Of a DNA stretch of 64,000 nucleotides, positions 7,404-15,362 are shown in pieces; position 1 is the first letter of the stretch; the number at the start of each line of letters is the position of its first letter. Source of the DNA: Tenacibaculum pelagium (lineage in GTDB: Bacteria > Bacteroidota > Bacteroidia > Flavobacteriales > Flavobacteriaceae); the NCBI RefSeq assembly GCF_014062345.1, contig NZ_JACGLS010000001.1, forward strand, positions 868,001 to 932,000. Direction: 5' to 3'. The position numbers were made by a program, and so were the translations under genes. Below the pieces are notes generated by a model. The model had not been told where the DNA came from. It did no database searches and was given only the letters and a program-made list of their open reading frames with translations.

Positions 7404-8629
7404 CCTCTATTCTTTTCCTCTATCCACTTACTCATGTATTTTATGGCTCGTAATGTTTGATGCTGCAATAAACTTCCAAAGAAGTTTTGAATTCTATGAG
7501 CATTTAAATTTTCTTGGAGGTTTTTAATTTGATTTATAAATGGTTGCTCTAACTTTTCTTTATCATATAATTCATTAATAATTTTTACTCCGTTTTTTTG
7601 CGCTTCTTTCCAAACATTTTCATTTGTATATAGCTCAATTGCTTTGTTAGCAAACTCCTCTAAATTATCTTCTACAAAACCATTCCAAGGTAAATCAGTA
7701 TGCATTCCTTCTGCTCCAATTACAGTAGTTACACTAGGAGTTCCACAAAGCATAGCTTCGGTTAGTTTTCCTTTAATTCCTGCTCCAAATCGTAGAGGAG
7801 CTAAAACTACTTTTGCTTTTTTTACAACTTCAATAGCTTCTTCAGCAAAACCCTTTACTATAAAACCTTCTTGAGGTTTATCCAATTGTTGAATCTGTTG
7901 TGTAGCGTATGCGCCGTAAATATGTATTTCAGCTTTTGGTAATTGTTTTCGAATACTCTTCCTAATAGACTTTAACTGTAATACAGCATCAACATTAGGG
8001 GCGTGAAAAAAGTTTCCTATAAACACAAAGTGTTCTCGTTCTTCAAAAGATTTCCAATCAGCAATAGTTTTTTCATTAATTGCATTTAATAAAAAAGGAA
8101 GATGGCATAACAACTTTTCATCAATCTTAAAAACCTCTTTTAGTAACTTTACTTCGTAACTAGAAATAATTAAACTTAAATCACAACGCAAAATAGCAGC
8201 AATTTCTCTTTTTGCATCGTCTGATTGCAATAAGGCTTCATTTGTAAACTCCTCTCCTTTTTTTAATTGCTGATGACGTGTTTTACGTAAAAAATGTAAA
8301 TCTTCTGTATCTAAAACTCGTAAAGATTTAGGAGAGTTTTCAGCTACACGCCAACCAAATTGTTCTTCCATCATAAAACGATCGAACAACACAATATTTG
8401 GCTTAAGGTCTTTTATAAATTCATCAAAAGAAGAAGAATTTAATTCAATAGAAACTTCTTTAATACCCAATGAAAATAAATTAATTGAATTCTCTGTTTT
8501 TTGAGCTGGAGTTGCAAAGGTTATAGCATAACCTTGTTTCTTAAAAACCTCAATCAACTGTAACATTCTGTTACCAGCACCCGTGGTTTTTTCTATCCAA
8601 ACATAACCAATTATTAAAAGTGTTTTCAT
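7400..8629 (-). CDS. Glycosyltransferase, GT-B fold (group 1-like)
   Basis: This 409-residue protein has two Rossmann-like halves. The N-terminal half has GYVWIEKTTGAGNRMLQLIEVF and the C-terminal half has the group 1 transferase features FIGNFFHAPNVDAV, GFAEEAIEVVKKAKVVLAPLRFGAGIKGKLTEAM and GAEGM, where the late Glu of the EX7E-type region contacts the sugar nucleotide. It should be cytosolic or peripheral to the inner membrane. Acceptor and donor are unknown. It stands alone rather than in a polysaccharide cluster. The ATG at 8629 directly begins the conserved first beta-strand. Confidence 0.8.
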   Translation of the reverse strand: MKTLLIIGYVWIEKTTGAGNRMLQLIEVFKKQGYAITFATPAQKTENSINLFSLGIKEVSIELNSSSFDEFIKDLKPNIVLFDRFMMEEQFGWRVAENSPKSLRVLDTEDLHFLRKTRHQQLKKGEEFTNEALLQSDDAKREIAAILRCDLSLIISSYEVKLLKEVFKIDEKLLCHLPFLLNAINEKTIADWKSFEEREHFVFIGNFFHAPNVDAVLQLKSIRKSIRKQLPKAEIHIYGAYATQQIQQLDKPQEGFIVKGFAEEAIEVVKKAKVVLAPLRFGAGIKGKLTEAMLCGTPSVTTVIGAEGMHTDLPWNGFVEDNLEEFANKAIELYTNENVWKEAQKNGVKIINELYDKEKLEQPFINQIKNLQENLNAHRIQNFFGSLLQHQTLRAIKYMSKWIEEKNRG

Positions 8630-8757
8630 ACAGTTTTCAAAGGTAAAACAAATCTTATCAATAATATAAATTCAATCAAAAGAGTAAAAAAATCTAGGTT
8701 ATCATTCTACATCCAAAACAAATCTAAAAACCTTTATTCCAAGTCAACTAGATTGTG

Positions 8758-8765
8758 TAATTTTG
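8758..8765 (+). promoter_or_regulatory. -7 box of lpdA promoter
   Basis: TAATTTTG matches TAnnTTTG, 34 bp before the lpdA ATG. No clear -33 TTTG is seen at the right spacing. Confidence 0.4.
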
Positions 8766-8799
8766 TAGTTATAATTCTGAAATACAAAATATAAAACAG

Positions 8800-10200
8800 A
8801 TGAAATACGATTTAATCGTTATTGGTTCTGGACCAGGTGGATATATCGCTGCCATCAGAGCTTCTCAATTAGGTTCTAAAGTTGCTATTATCGAAAAATA
8901 CTCGACTTTAGGTGGTACATGTACAAATGTTGGATGTATTCCTTCAAAAGCATTATTAGATTCTTCTCACCATTTTTACGACGCTATAAAGCATTTTGAC
9001 GAACACGGAATTTCTGTGAAAAATCCTACGTTTGATTTTGGTAAAATGGTAGGTCGTAAAGATAAAGTTGTTGAAACTACCACTGGAGGAATCAAATATT
9101 TAATGGATAAAAATAATATTGATGTTTACGAAGGTTTAGGTTCTTTTGAAGATGCTACCCACGTAAAGATTAGTAAAAATGATGGTACTTCTGAAATTAT
9201 TGAAGGTACTAATATTGTTATTGCTACAGGTTCTAAACCATCAACATTACCTTTTATATCTATTGATAAAGAACGAGTAATTACTTCTACAGAAGCTTTA
9301 AAATTAAAAGAAGTACCAAAACACTTATTAGTTATTGGTGGTGGAGTTATCGGATTAGAATTAGGTTCGGTATACAAGCGTTTAGGTGCTGATGTAACAG
9401 TAATCGAATACGCTCCTACAATTACACCTACAATGGATAAAGATGTTTCTAAAGAGCTTAGTAAGGTACTTAAGAAACAAGGAATGAAGATTAACGCAAA
9501 TCACGGTGTAACTTCGGTTGAAAGAAATGGTGATGAAGTTATTGTTAAAGCTACAAACAAAAAAGGAGAGGAAGTTACTTTTACCGGTGATTACTGTTTA
9601 GTATCTGTAGGACGCCGTCCATATACTGATGGATTGGCTTTAGACAAAGCTGGTGTAAAAGTTACTGAGAGTGGAATGGTTGAAGTAAACGACCATTTAC
9701 AAACAAACGTAGCAAATATTTATGCCATTGGTGATGTTGTTCGCGGAGCAATGTTAGCGCATAAAGCAGAAGAAGAAGGTGTTGTTGTTGCTGAGTATTT
9801 AGCAGGACAAAAGCCTCATATTGATTATAACTTAATTCCTGGAATTATTTATACTTGGCCAGAAGTGGCAGCTGTTGGTAAAACAGAACAAGAATTAAAA
9901 GATGCTGGTGTTGACTTTAAAGCTGGTAAATTCTCTATGCGTGCTTTAGGACGCTCTAGAGCTAGTGGAGATTTAGACGGTTTTGTAAAAGTATTAGCTG
10001 ATAAAAATACAGATGAAATCTTAGGAGTACACATGGTAGGTGCTCGTGTAGCTGACTTAATTATGGAAGCTGCCGTAGCAATGGAATACAGAGCTTCTGC
10101 TGAAGATTTAGCTCGTATCTGTCATGGACACCCAACATATTCTGAGGCAGTAAAAGAAGCTGCTAAAGCTGCTTGGGATGGCAAACCTTTAAATGCTTAA
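8800..10200 (+). CDS. lpdA: Dihydrolipoyl dehydrogenase (E3)
   Basis: E3 reoxidises the lipoyl groups of 2-oxoacid dehydrogenase complexes and the glycine cleavage system, reducing NAD+. The 466-residue protein is full length. It has the FAD-binding GSGPGGYIAA at 9-18, the redox disulfide Cys41/Cys46 in GGTCTNVGCIPSK, the NAD-binding GGGVIGLELGSVYKRLGADV around 185, the second FAD motif YAIGDVV and the C-terminal HGHPTYSEAVKEA, whose His-Glu pair is the catalytic base. No E1 or E2 gene is adjacent, so this copy probably serves several complexes. A strong terminator follows. Confidence 0.97.
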   Translation: MKYDLIVIGSGPGGYIAAIRASQLGSKVAIIEKYSTLGGTCTNVGCIPSKALLDSSHHFYDAIKHFDEHGISVKNPTFDFGKMVGRKDKVVETTTGGIKYLMDKNNIDVYEGLGSFEDATHVKISKNDGTSEIIEGTNIVIATGSKPSTLPFISIDKERVITSTEALKLKEVPKHLLVIGGGVIGLELGSVYKRLGADVTVIEYAPTITPTMDKDVSKELSKVLKKQGMKINANHGVTSVERNGDEVIVKATNKKGEEVTFTGDYCLVSVGRRPYTDGLALDKAGVKVTESGMVEVNDHLQTNVANIYAIGDVVRGAMLAHKAEEEGVVVAEYLAGQKPHIDYNLIPGIIYTWPEVAAVGKTEQELKDAGVDFKAGKFSMRALGRSRASGDLDGFVKVLADKNTDEILGVHMVGARVADLIMEAAVAMEYRASAEDLARICHGHPTYSEAVKEAAKAAWDGKPLNA

Positions 10201-10221
10201 TTAAAGCTTTAAAACATATTT

Positions 10222-10254
10222 AAAAAAGCAATCTCATTTGAGGTTGCTTTTTTG
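10222..10254 (+). terminator. Terminator of lpdA
   Basis: A stem of AAAAAAGCAATCTC against GAGGTTGCTTTTTT with a short ATTT loop is followed by a T-run, 22 bp after the lpdA stop codon. Confidence 0.85.
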
Positions 10255-10280
10255 TTTTCATTCTTTTCCTATTTTAAATT

Positions 10281-10335
10281 AACTTCGTTAACGTTGAATA
10301 CAAATCATTAAAACAGGTTTTTATCCCTAAACAAC
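10281..10335 (+). repeat. Diverged copy of the 27362-27416 repeat (cassette-type site remnant)
   Basis: Fifty-five bases align without gaps to 27363-27417, with about 42 identical, including AACTTCG, TAACGT, TCATTAAAAC and the CCTAAA block. In both places the repeat lies just upstream of an unrelated ORFan gene on the plus strand. The right core, GTTGTGC in the other copy, is degenerate here. I infer a decayed recombination site; the pairing was made by eye. Confidence 0.55.
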
Positions 10336-10365
10336 TAAAAGAAAATAGCTTAAAAATTATAACCA

Positions 10366-11013
10366 ATGTGGATGAAAAGATATTTAAATAAACGAAATCT
10401 AACGAGGGCTAGAAATGATTTAAAAGATACCAATGAAAAATCTATTGAAATTAGAAACTCAGATATAAAAAGTATTCTAAAAGTTTGGAGCAAGCTACAA
10501 AAGAATAAGATAAATAAGTATGATGAATTTTACAATGTCTGCCTATATTCATCAATTGTTACTCGAGATATTTCAATGTTATGGAATGATTATTCTTTAA
10601 CAGACAACGAAACTAAGAAAAACTTATATGGACGGCTATTAAGTATGACAATTATTGAGTTTCTTGATGATATCAATGGATTACTTGGTAGAAATCTTCG
10701 AATTGAGCTAGAATCAAATAATATGTCTGAATTTATTTCTGAATTAAATGATGTAAATAAAAAGTTTTCTACAGTAAAAAAACAAAATAATAAAGAATTG
10801 AGGTTAATACGAAATAATTCAGCCGCACATAAGTCAAAAAAAGCAAAGGATTTAATTAATTTTACTGAAAATATTCATTTTGAAAACCTTCATAAAATCT
10901 CTGTAGAAGTTTCTGAAGCAAATATTCAGTTAAATAAATTGACAACAGAAGTAATATATAAAATCAATGAAAGAATAAACATTGAACACTTAAGAAAAAA
11001 AGTCATACAATAA
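10366..11013 (+). CDS. Hypothetical protein, possible HEPN-type helical domain
   Basis: This 215-residue, mostly helical, Lys- and Asn-rich protein has no signal peptide and I do not recognise the family. Near residue 145 it has LRLIRNNSAAHK, which fits the R-x4-6-H pattern (RNNSAAH) of HEPN domains found in toxin, abortive-infection and tRNA/RNA-cleaving proteins. That is suggestive only. The ATG at 10366 is followed by a second Met at codon 3, so the start may be 10372. It is bounded by a repeat copy upstream (10281-10335), and its last codons form the left arm of a 57-bp palindrome. Very A+T-rich codon use and lack of a pathway context suggest an acquired accessory gene between lpdA and the PpiD-like gene. 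Confidence 0.6.
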   Translation: MWMKRYLNKRNLTRARNDLKDTNEKSIEIRNSDIKSILKVWSKLQKNKINKYDEFYNVCLYSSIVTRDISMLWNDYSLTDNETKKNLYGRLLSMTIIEFLDDINGLLGRNLRIELESNNMSEFISELNDVNKKFSTVKKQNNKELRLIRNNSAAHKSKKAKDLINFTENIHFENLHKISVEVSEANIQLNKLTTEVIYKINERINIEHLRKKVIQ

Positions 11014-11056
11014 AAAAGCCGAACTCAATGAGTTCGGCTTTTTTATTGTATGACTT
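11000..11056. repeat. 57-bp perfect palindrome, bidirectional terminator
   Basis: Two 28-bp arms (11000-11027 and 11029-11056) are perfectly complementary around a single A at 11028. The core GCCGAACTCA/TGAGTTCGGC with flanking A and T runs is a normal bidirectional terminator for the converging genes. The outer AAGTCATACAATA and its mirror image extend it far beyond that. The left arm includes the last codons and stop of the 215-residue gene; the right arm ends 6 bp before the stop of the PpiD-like gene. Confidence 0.9.
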
Positions 11057-11062
11057 GTATGC

Positions 11063-13180
11063 TTACTGAATTCCGTAAAAAGAACTCATGTTATCTTCAA
11101 TATTAGAAGCTTTTTTAATTGCTTCATACATTTGGAAAGTTTTATTCTTTCTTTCGTTAGCTATACGCTTTCTAAATGTTTCGTAGTTAGGTAAAGCTGT
11201 TGGTGCTTCTTTCTTTTCTACTTCGAAAGCAAATACACCCTTATCTCCTACTACATTGTTAACTACAGTTTTTTCTGCTGCATTTAACATTGCTCCGATT
11301 ACTTTTGGCTCATTACCTACACCAGATAATGTTGGAGATTTTAAATTAACGTTAGTAGCATTTTTTACAGTTACATTTACCGACTTAGCAATATCAGCTA
11401 AAGTAGATCCGCTAATTTTATCTTCGATCATTTTAGCTTTTCTTTCGTTTGTTAAAATAGGACGAACCCTATTAATTGCTTTATCAACTGGCATTAAACC
11501 TTTTTCAGTAACTCCTGTTAATGTCGCAACAATATATCCACCTTCAACATCAAAACGCTTGTAGCTTCCTACTCCATTTTCTTTATCGAAAGCCCAAGTA
11601 ATAATTTCTCTTTCTTTACCAATACCTGGTACAGTCTCATCTAAAGATTTTAAACCTACAGCAGGTTGAGAACTTAAACTCTTTTCTTTTACTACTTCGT
11701 CAAAGTTTTTACCGTTTGCTAAATCTAAAGCAAAAGTTTCAGCATTTTGGAAAATTGTATTTTCAGTAGCTTCTGAAGCTTCAATCTTACGACCAAACGT
11801 TGCTAACTTAACAACTGGTTGAAAGTTCTTTTGATCATCAATCTTAATTACGTGGAAACCAAATGGTGTTTTTACAACTCCCATATCTCCTTTTTTACCT
11901 TCAAAAACAAAATCTCTAAAAGCTGGTACCATTCTGTTGTATCCAAACCAATCGTAGAATCCACCTTTTTCAGCAGAACCTTTATCTGAAGACATTTCTT
12001 TTGCTAAATCTGCAAATTTAGATTTGTTTGCTTTTACTACAGTTAATAAGCTATCAGCTGTTACTTTAGCTTCTGCTTCAGTTTGAGTAACATCTGCACC
12101 TGCACTAGAAGCTCCAACAAAAGGAATTAAGATATGACTTGCTTGCGCAGAATCTGGTAATTGAGTTACCTCAGTTACTTTAGATAATTTAAAGTATCCT
12201 GCATCTTTATAAGGTCCGAAAACATCTCCTTCTTTACCGTTAAATATTTCTTCAGCAATTACTTGAGGAACTTGAACTTTAAACTTTAAAGCTTGATCTA
12301 AATTGATATCAGATTCGTTTTCTTCAAAAAACTCAGCATAATCTGTTGCATTTTTTAATCCTTTAATAACAACTCCTCTATCATCAGAGTCTTCGATTAA
12401 CTTTGCTACTTCTGCTTTAATTGCGTTTTCATCTTCTGCAGTTGGAGTAATATTGAACTTTACAAAGTTAATATCTCTAGATGCTTCTACTTGAAAATCA
12501 TTTTTATGATTATCGATATAGTTTTGAACATCGCTCTTTTTTAATACTACTAAACTATCTGCAATTGAAGTATAAGGAACGTACACATACTTTCCTGTTA
12601 CTTTCGTGTTTTCATTTATATAATTAGCTTCAGCTTCTTTTAAAGAAGATCCTAAACCAGCTGCTACTAAATTATCGTAGGTAGTTTTTTCTATATTGTT
12701 TTTTAAAGAAGCCATATAGTTTTGCCAATTTTTCCAATCAGCACCATTTTCTTCTTTAATCGTTGCTAAAAATTCTTTGAATTTAGCTTTATCAAAAATT
12801 CCTGAAGTTTGGAATCTTGGATCGTTTTGAACAAACTGCGTATCGTATAAAGCATTCATAATATCTTCATCACCAACAGTAATACCAGCTTCTTCTAATT
12901 GAGTTTGGTAAATTTTTTGTCTGATTAAGTTATTCCAAACAGTTTTAGCTGCTTGCATTTCAGAAACTCTATTTCCTGTTTGTGCTTTATATGCATCTAA
13001 AGCTTCTGCAAACTGCTGACGAGTAATGGCTTCACCATTTACTTCACCTACTTCGTTTACTTTACTTGCGTTGAAAAAATCTGATATTGTAGAAGGGTCT
13101 AATACAAAAGCAAAAAGTGCTAAACCAATTACAAGAATTAAGAACATTGAGCGTTCTCTAATTTTCGATAAAATTGCCAT
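11063..13180 (-). CDS. PpiD-like periplasmic peptidyl-prolyl isomerase/chaperone
   Basis: This 705-residue protein has one N-terminal membrane anchor (about 12-30, FLILVIGLALFAFVL) after a short basic cytosolic end, then a SurA/PpiD N-terminal chaperone region (about 40-190). A parvulin domain near residues 345-450 is recognisable from ASHILIPF, DLAKEMSSDKGSAEKGGFYDWFG, MVPAFRDFVF and VKTPFGFHVIKI. A second, degenerate region follows. The arrangement is that of PpiD, which sits at the SecYEG exit and helps outer-membrane and secreted proteins fold. Slightly longer than E. coli PpiD (623), as is usual in Bacteroidota. It is downstream of the CNNM/CBS gene by about 110 bp on the same strand. 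Confidence 0.9.
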   Translation of the reverse strand: MAILSKIRERSMFLILVIGLALFAFVLDPSTISDFFNASKVNEVGEVNGEAITRQQFAEALDAYKAQTGNRVSEMQAAKTVWNNLIRQKIYQTQLEEAGITVGDEDIMNALYDTQFVQNDPRFQTSGIFDKAKFKEFLATIKEENGADWKNWQNYMASLKNNIEKTTYDNLVAAGLGSSLKEAEANYINENTKVTGKYVYVPYTSIADSLVVLKKSDVQNYIDNHKNDFQVEASRDINFVKFNITPTAEDENAIKAEVAKLIEDSDDRGVVIKGLKNATDYAEFFEENESDINLDQALKFKVQVPQVIAEEIFNGKEGDVFGPYKDAGYFKLSKVTEVTQLPDSAQASHILIPFVGASSAGADVTQTEAEAKVTADSLLTVVKANKSKFADLAKEMSSDKGSAEKGGFYDWFGYNRMVPAFRDFVFEGKKGDMGVVKTPFGFHVIKIDDQKNFQPVVKLATFGRKIEASEATENTIFQNAETFALDLANGKNFDEVVKEKSLSSQPAVGLKSLDETVPGIGKEREIITWAFDKENGVGSYKRFDVEGGYIVATLTGVTEKGLMPVDKAINRVRPILTNERKAKMIEDKISGSTLADIAKSVNVTVKNATNVNLKSPTLSGVGNEPKVIGAMLNAAEKTVVNNVVGDKGVFAFEVEKKEAPTALPNYETFRKRIANERKNKTFQMYEAIKKASNIEDNMSSFYGIQ

Positions 13181-13291
13181 ACGTCATTTATTTTATTAAC
13201 AGTGTGCGAAAATACAATTTCATAGCATATAATGCAATGTTTTTTTGCGCTGTTTTTGAGGTAGTTTAGCATAAAGAGTATAAAGTAATGC

Positions 13292-14584
13292 TTACTCTTC
13301 TTTATCGATGATTTTAAAGTAAATATCATCAATTTTTGTAGCACTAACTTTTAATATCTTCATCTTGAATCTATCTATTTGTAGCACTTCGTTTTGTTCT
13401 GGAATATTCTCGGTATGATAAATAATAAATCCGCCTAAAGTTTCGTATGCCTCTTCTTTAGGTATTTCTAAATTATATTCTTCATTCAAATAATCTACCT
13501 CTAAACGAGCAGAAAAGTTAAACTCTCTATTATTAATTTTTTCTTCTAACAACTCTTGATTGTCATGCTCATCTTCAATTTCTCCAAACAATTCTTCTAC
13601 AACATCTTCAACAGTGATAATTCCTGATGTTCCTCCATATTCGTCTACAACAACAGCAATGCTCTTTCGTTTTTTCATTAAAGCGCTTAATACGTCATTA
13701 ATTATCATCGACTCTGGAACAAACTCAACTGGTAACAAAATTGATTTTATTGATTTTGGTTTCTTAAATAATTCAAAGGCATTTACATAACCTAAAATAT
13801 CATCTAAAGAGTTTTTATAAACTAATATTTTAGATAACCCTGTCGATATAAATAGTTTTCTAAGATTACTAACCGATTCATGTAAATCTACCGCAACAAT
13901 CTCGGTACGAGGCACCATAATTTCTCGAGCCTTTACTTTATGAAACTCTAGTGCATTTTGAAAAATTTGTATTTCGGAATCAACTTCTTCTTCTTCATTA
14001 CCGCCATCTAATTGTTCTGAGATATAATTACCTAACTCTTCTTTACTAAACTCTGTTTGTTCTTCATCTTCTTTGGTTTTAAAGAAAACATATAAACAGA
14101 AATCAGAAATTTTAGTAATCACCCAAGTTATTCCGTAAAAAATTAAATAGAAAAAATAAGCTGGCACTACAAATATCTTTAGCATTTCATTTGCATAAAT
14201 TCTAAAGATTGCCTTCGGTAAAAACTCTGCTGTAACTAATATAATTAGTGTTGATATTACTGTTTGAGTTAACAGCCTTAAATCGCTTAATAAATAGTTA
14301 ACAAAAGAAATATTAGTTGGTAATGCTGATTGAAACCAAGTCATTAGCAACATACCCATAAAGTAACTGTAAATTACCAGTGCTACATTATTACCAACCA
14401 ACATAGTGGTAATAAACTTAGATGATTTCTCGGTTAATTTGGCAAGTATTTTAGCTAGAAAACCTTCTCGTTTTTTCTCTAACTCAATGTGTAGTTTATT
14501 TGCAGATACAAATGCTATTTCCATTCCAGAAAAAAAGGCTGAAAATAAAATAGAAGTTAAAATTATAAAGATTTCTGATTGCAT
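13292..14584 (-). CDS. CNNM/HlyC-CorC family membrane protein with CBS domains
   Basis: The 430-residue protein combines a DUF21 (CNNM) transmembrane domain of three to four helices (about 1-170), a CBS pair (about 205-325, with AREIMVPRTEIVAVD and KRKSIAVVVDEYGGTSGIITVEDVVEELFGEIEDE) and a C-terminal CorC/HlyC domain (about 345-425). Proteins of this kind are linked to Mg2+/Co2+ efflux or its control; the old name hemolysin is misleading. GldE of Flavobacterium has the same architecture, but here no gldD is adjacent, so I do not use that name. It ends the coaX-barrel-TPR-lptC operon and overlaps the small membrane gene upstream by one base. Confidence 0.9.
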   Translation of the reverse strand: MQSEIFIILTSILFSAFFSGMEIAFVSANKLHIELEKKREGFLAKILAKLTEKSSKFITTMLVGNNVALVIYSYFMGMLLMTWFQSALPTNISFVNYLLSDLRLLTQTVISTLIILVTAEFLPKAIFRIYANEMLKIFVVPAYFFYLIFYGITWVITKISDFCLYVFFKTKEDEEQTEFSKEELGNYISEQLDGGNEEEEVDSEIQIFQNALEFHKVKAREIMVPRTEIVAVDLHESVSNLRKLFISTGLSKILVYKNSLDDILGYVNAFELFKKPKSIKSILLPVEFVPESMIINDVLSALMKKRKSIAVVVDEYGGTSGIITVEDVVEELFGEIEDEHDNQELLEEKINNREFNFSARLEVDYLNEEYNLEIPKEEAYETLGGFIIYHTENIPEQNEVLQIDRFKMKILKVSATKIDDIYFKIIDKEE

Positions 14585-14781
14585 TAACGCTGTTGATTTC
14601 TTTCTTCAACCTTTCTTCTAAAGTGGCGTTTAAAAAAGAATATTAATGTAATAAAGATAGCAAATCCAAACATAATAAATGCTTCTTCTCTATCAGAATT
14701 CCATTTTAATATTCCTTCTACTAAAAAAATTATTCCAACAATAAGGTATCCGTATTGTAAATATTTCCAAAGTGTATTCAT
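14584..14781 (-). CDS. Small two-helix membrane protein
   Basis: The 65-residue product has two predicted membrane segments (about 10-25 and 36-50) separated by a short charged stretch (WNSDREEAF), and a strongly basic C-terminal tail (FKRHFRRKVEERNQQR). It is translationally coupled: its start overlaps the lptC stop by one base and its stop overlaps the start of the CNNM gene. The position and coupling support it as a real gene. Function unknown. Confidence 0.75.
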   Translation of the reverse strand: MNTLWKYLQYGYLIVGIIFLVEGILKWNSDREEAFIMFGFAIFITLIFFFKRHFRRKVEERNQQR

Positions 14782-15353
14782 TATATTTCTTTTTGTGGCG
14801 CATCTAAATCACCTGTAATATCTTTTGCTATCCATTTTGATAAATCATCTCTCGACTCAAAACCAAAACCATTAATAACTCCTCTAGGCGTAGTTAATCG
14901 AAAACCGTCTTCAGTAAAAAAGTAACCTTCTTTTTGATCCCAAAATAATTGATTGGTTTCTAACTTTGTTTGTTCTGTATGATTTATAATCACAACATTT
15001 CCTTTTATTTCAGAAATATTTGTTTTACTGTACGATAAAGCATAATTACCTGTAATTGTAGTAGAATCTACTCTTGATTTACTAATAGATATTATCTCTA
15101 TCCCTTTAGGAAATTCTGTATACGGATGCTCTTTTCTATTTGAAAAATCATAAAAAAGTGCCGCTTTTGTTTTCGATGTTATTTTACCCGAATCCTTTTT
15201 AATATGGAATATATTTTCAGCAGATCCTACCGGTAGGTTTTTATCTGCTAAAAAATCTCGCACTTCTTTTTTTGTATTAGTACAAGAAAAAAACATTGCT
15301 ACCAAACAAATGGCAGCAATGTTATAATATATATTTATTGAATTTTTATTCAT
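14781..15353 (-). CDS. lptC: LPS export protein LptC
   Basis: This 190-residue protein has a type II signal with lipobox AMFFSC, followed by a beta-jellyroll region with the LptC pattern: NFHIKKDSG-like strand, RKEHPYTEFPKGIEI, GNVVIINHTEQTKLETNQLFWDQ and the end TEDGFRLTTPRGVINGFGFES. LptC links the LptB2FG ATPase to the periplasmic LptA bridge in lipopolysaccharide transport. In Bacteroidota the protein is often a lipoprotein, as seen here, rather than a single-helix anchor. It lies 9 bp after the TPR gene. The matching lptE is elsewhere in the window (45195). Confidence 0.88.
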   Translation of the reverse strand: MNKNSINIYYNIAAICLVAMFFSCTNTKKEVRDFLADKNLPVGSAENIFHIKKDSGKITSKTKAALFYDFSNRKEHPYTEFPKGIEIISISKSRVDSTTITGNYALSYSKTNISEIKGNVVIINHTEQTKLETNQLFWDQKEGYFFTEDGFRLTTPRGVINGFGFESRDDLSKWIAKDITGDLDAPQKEI

Positions 15354-15362
15354 TCAAACTTA

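Noticed and set aside
13138..13344. 68-codon minus-strand frame across the gap between the PpiD-like and CNNM genes
   Set aside because: It overlaps both real genes and has no recognisable features.
13292..14584. Naming the CNNM/CBS gene gldE
   Set aside because: The architecture fits, but gldD is not adjacent and flavobacteria have several paralogues, so the specific name is not supported.
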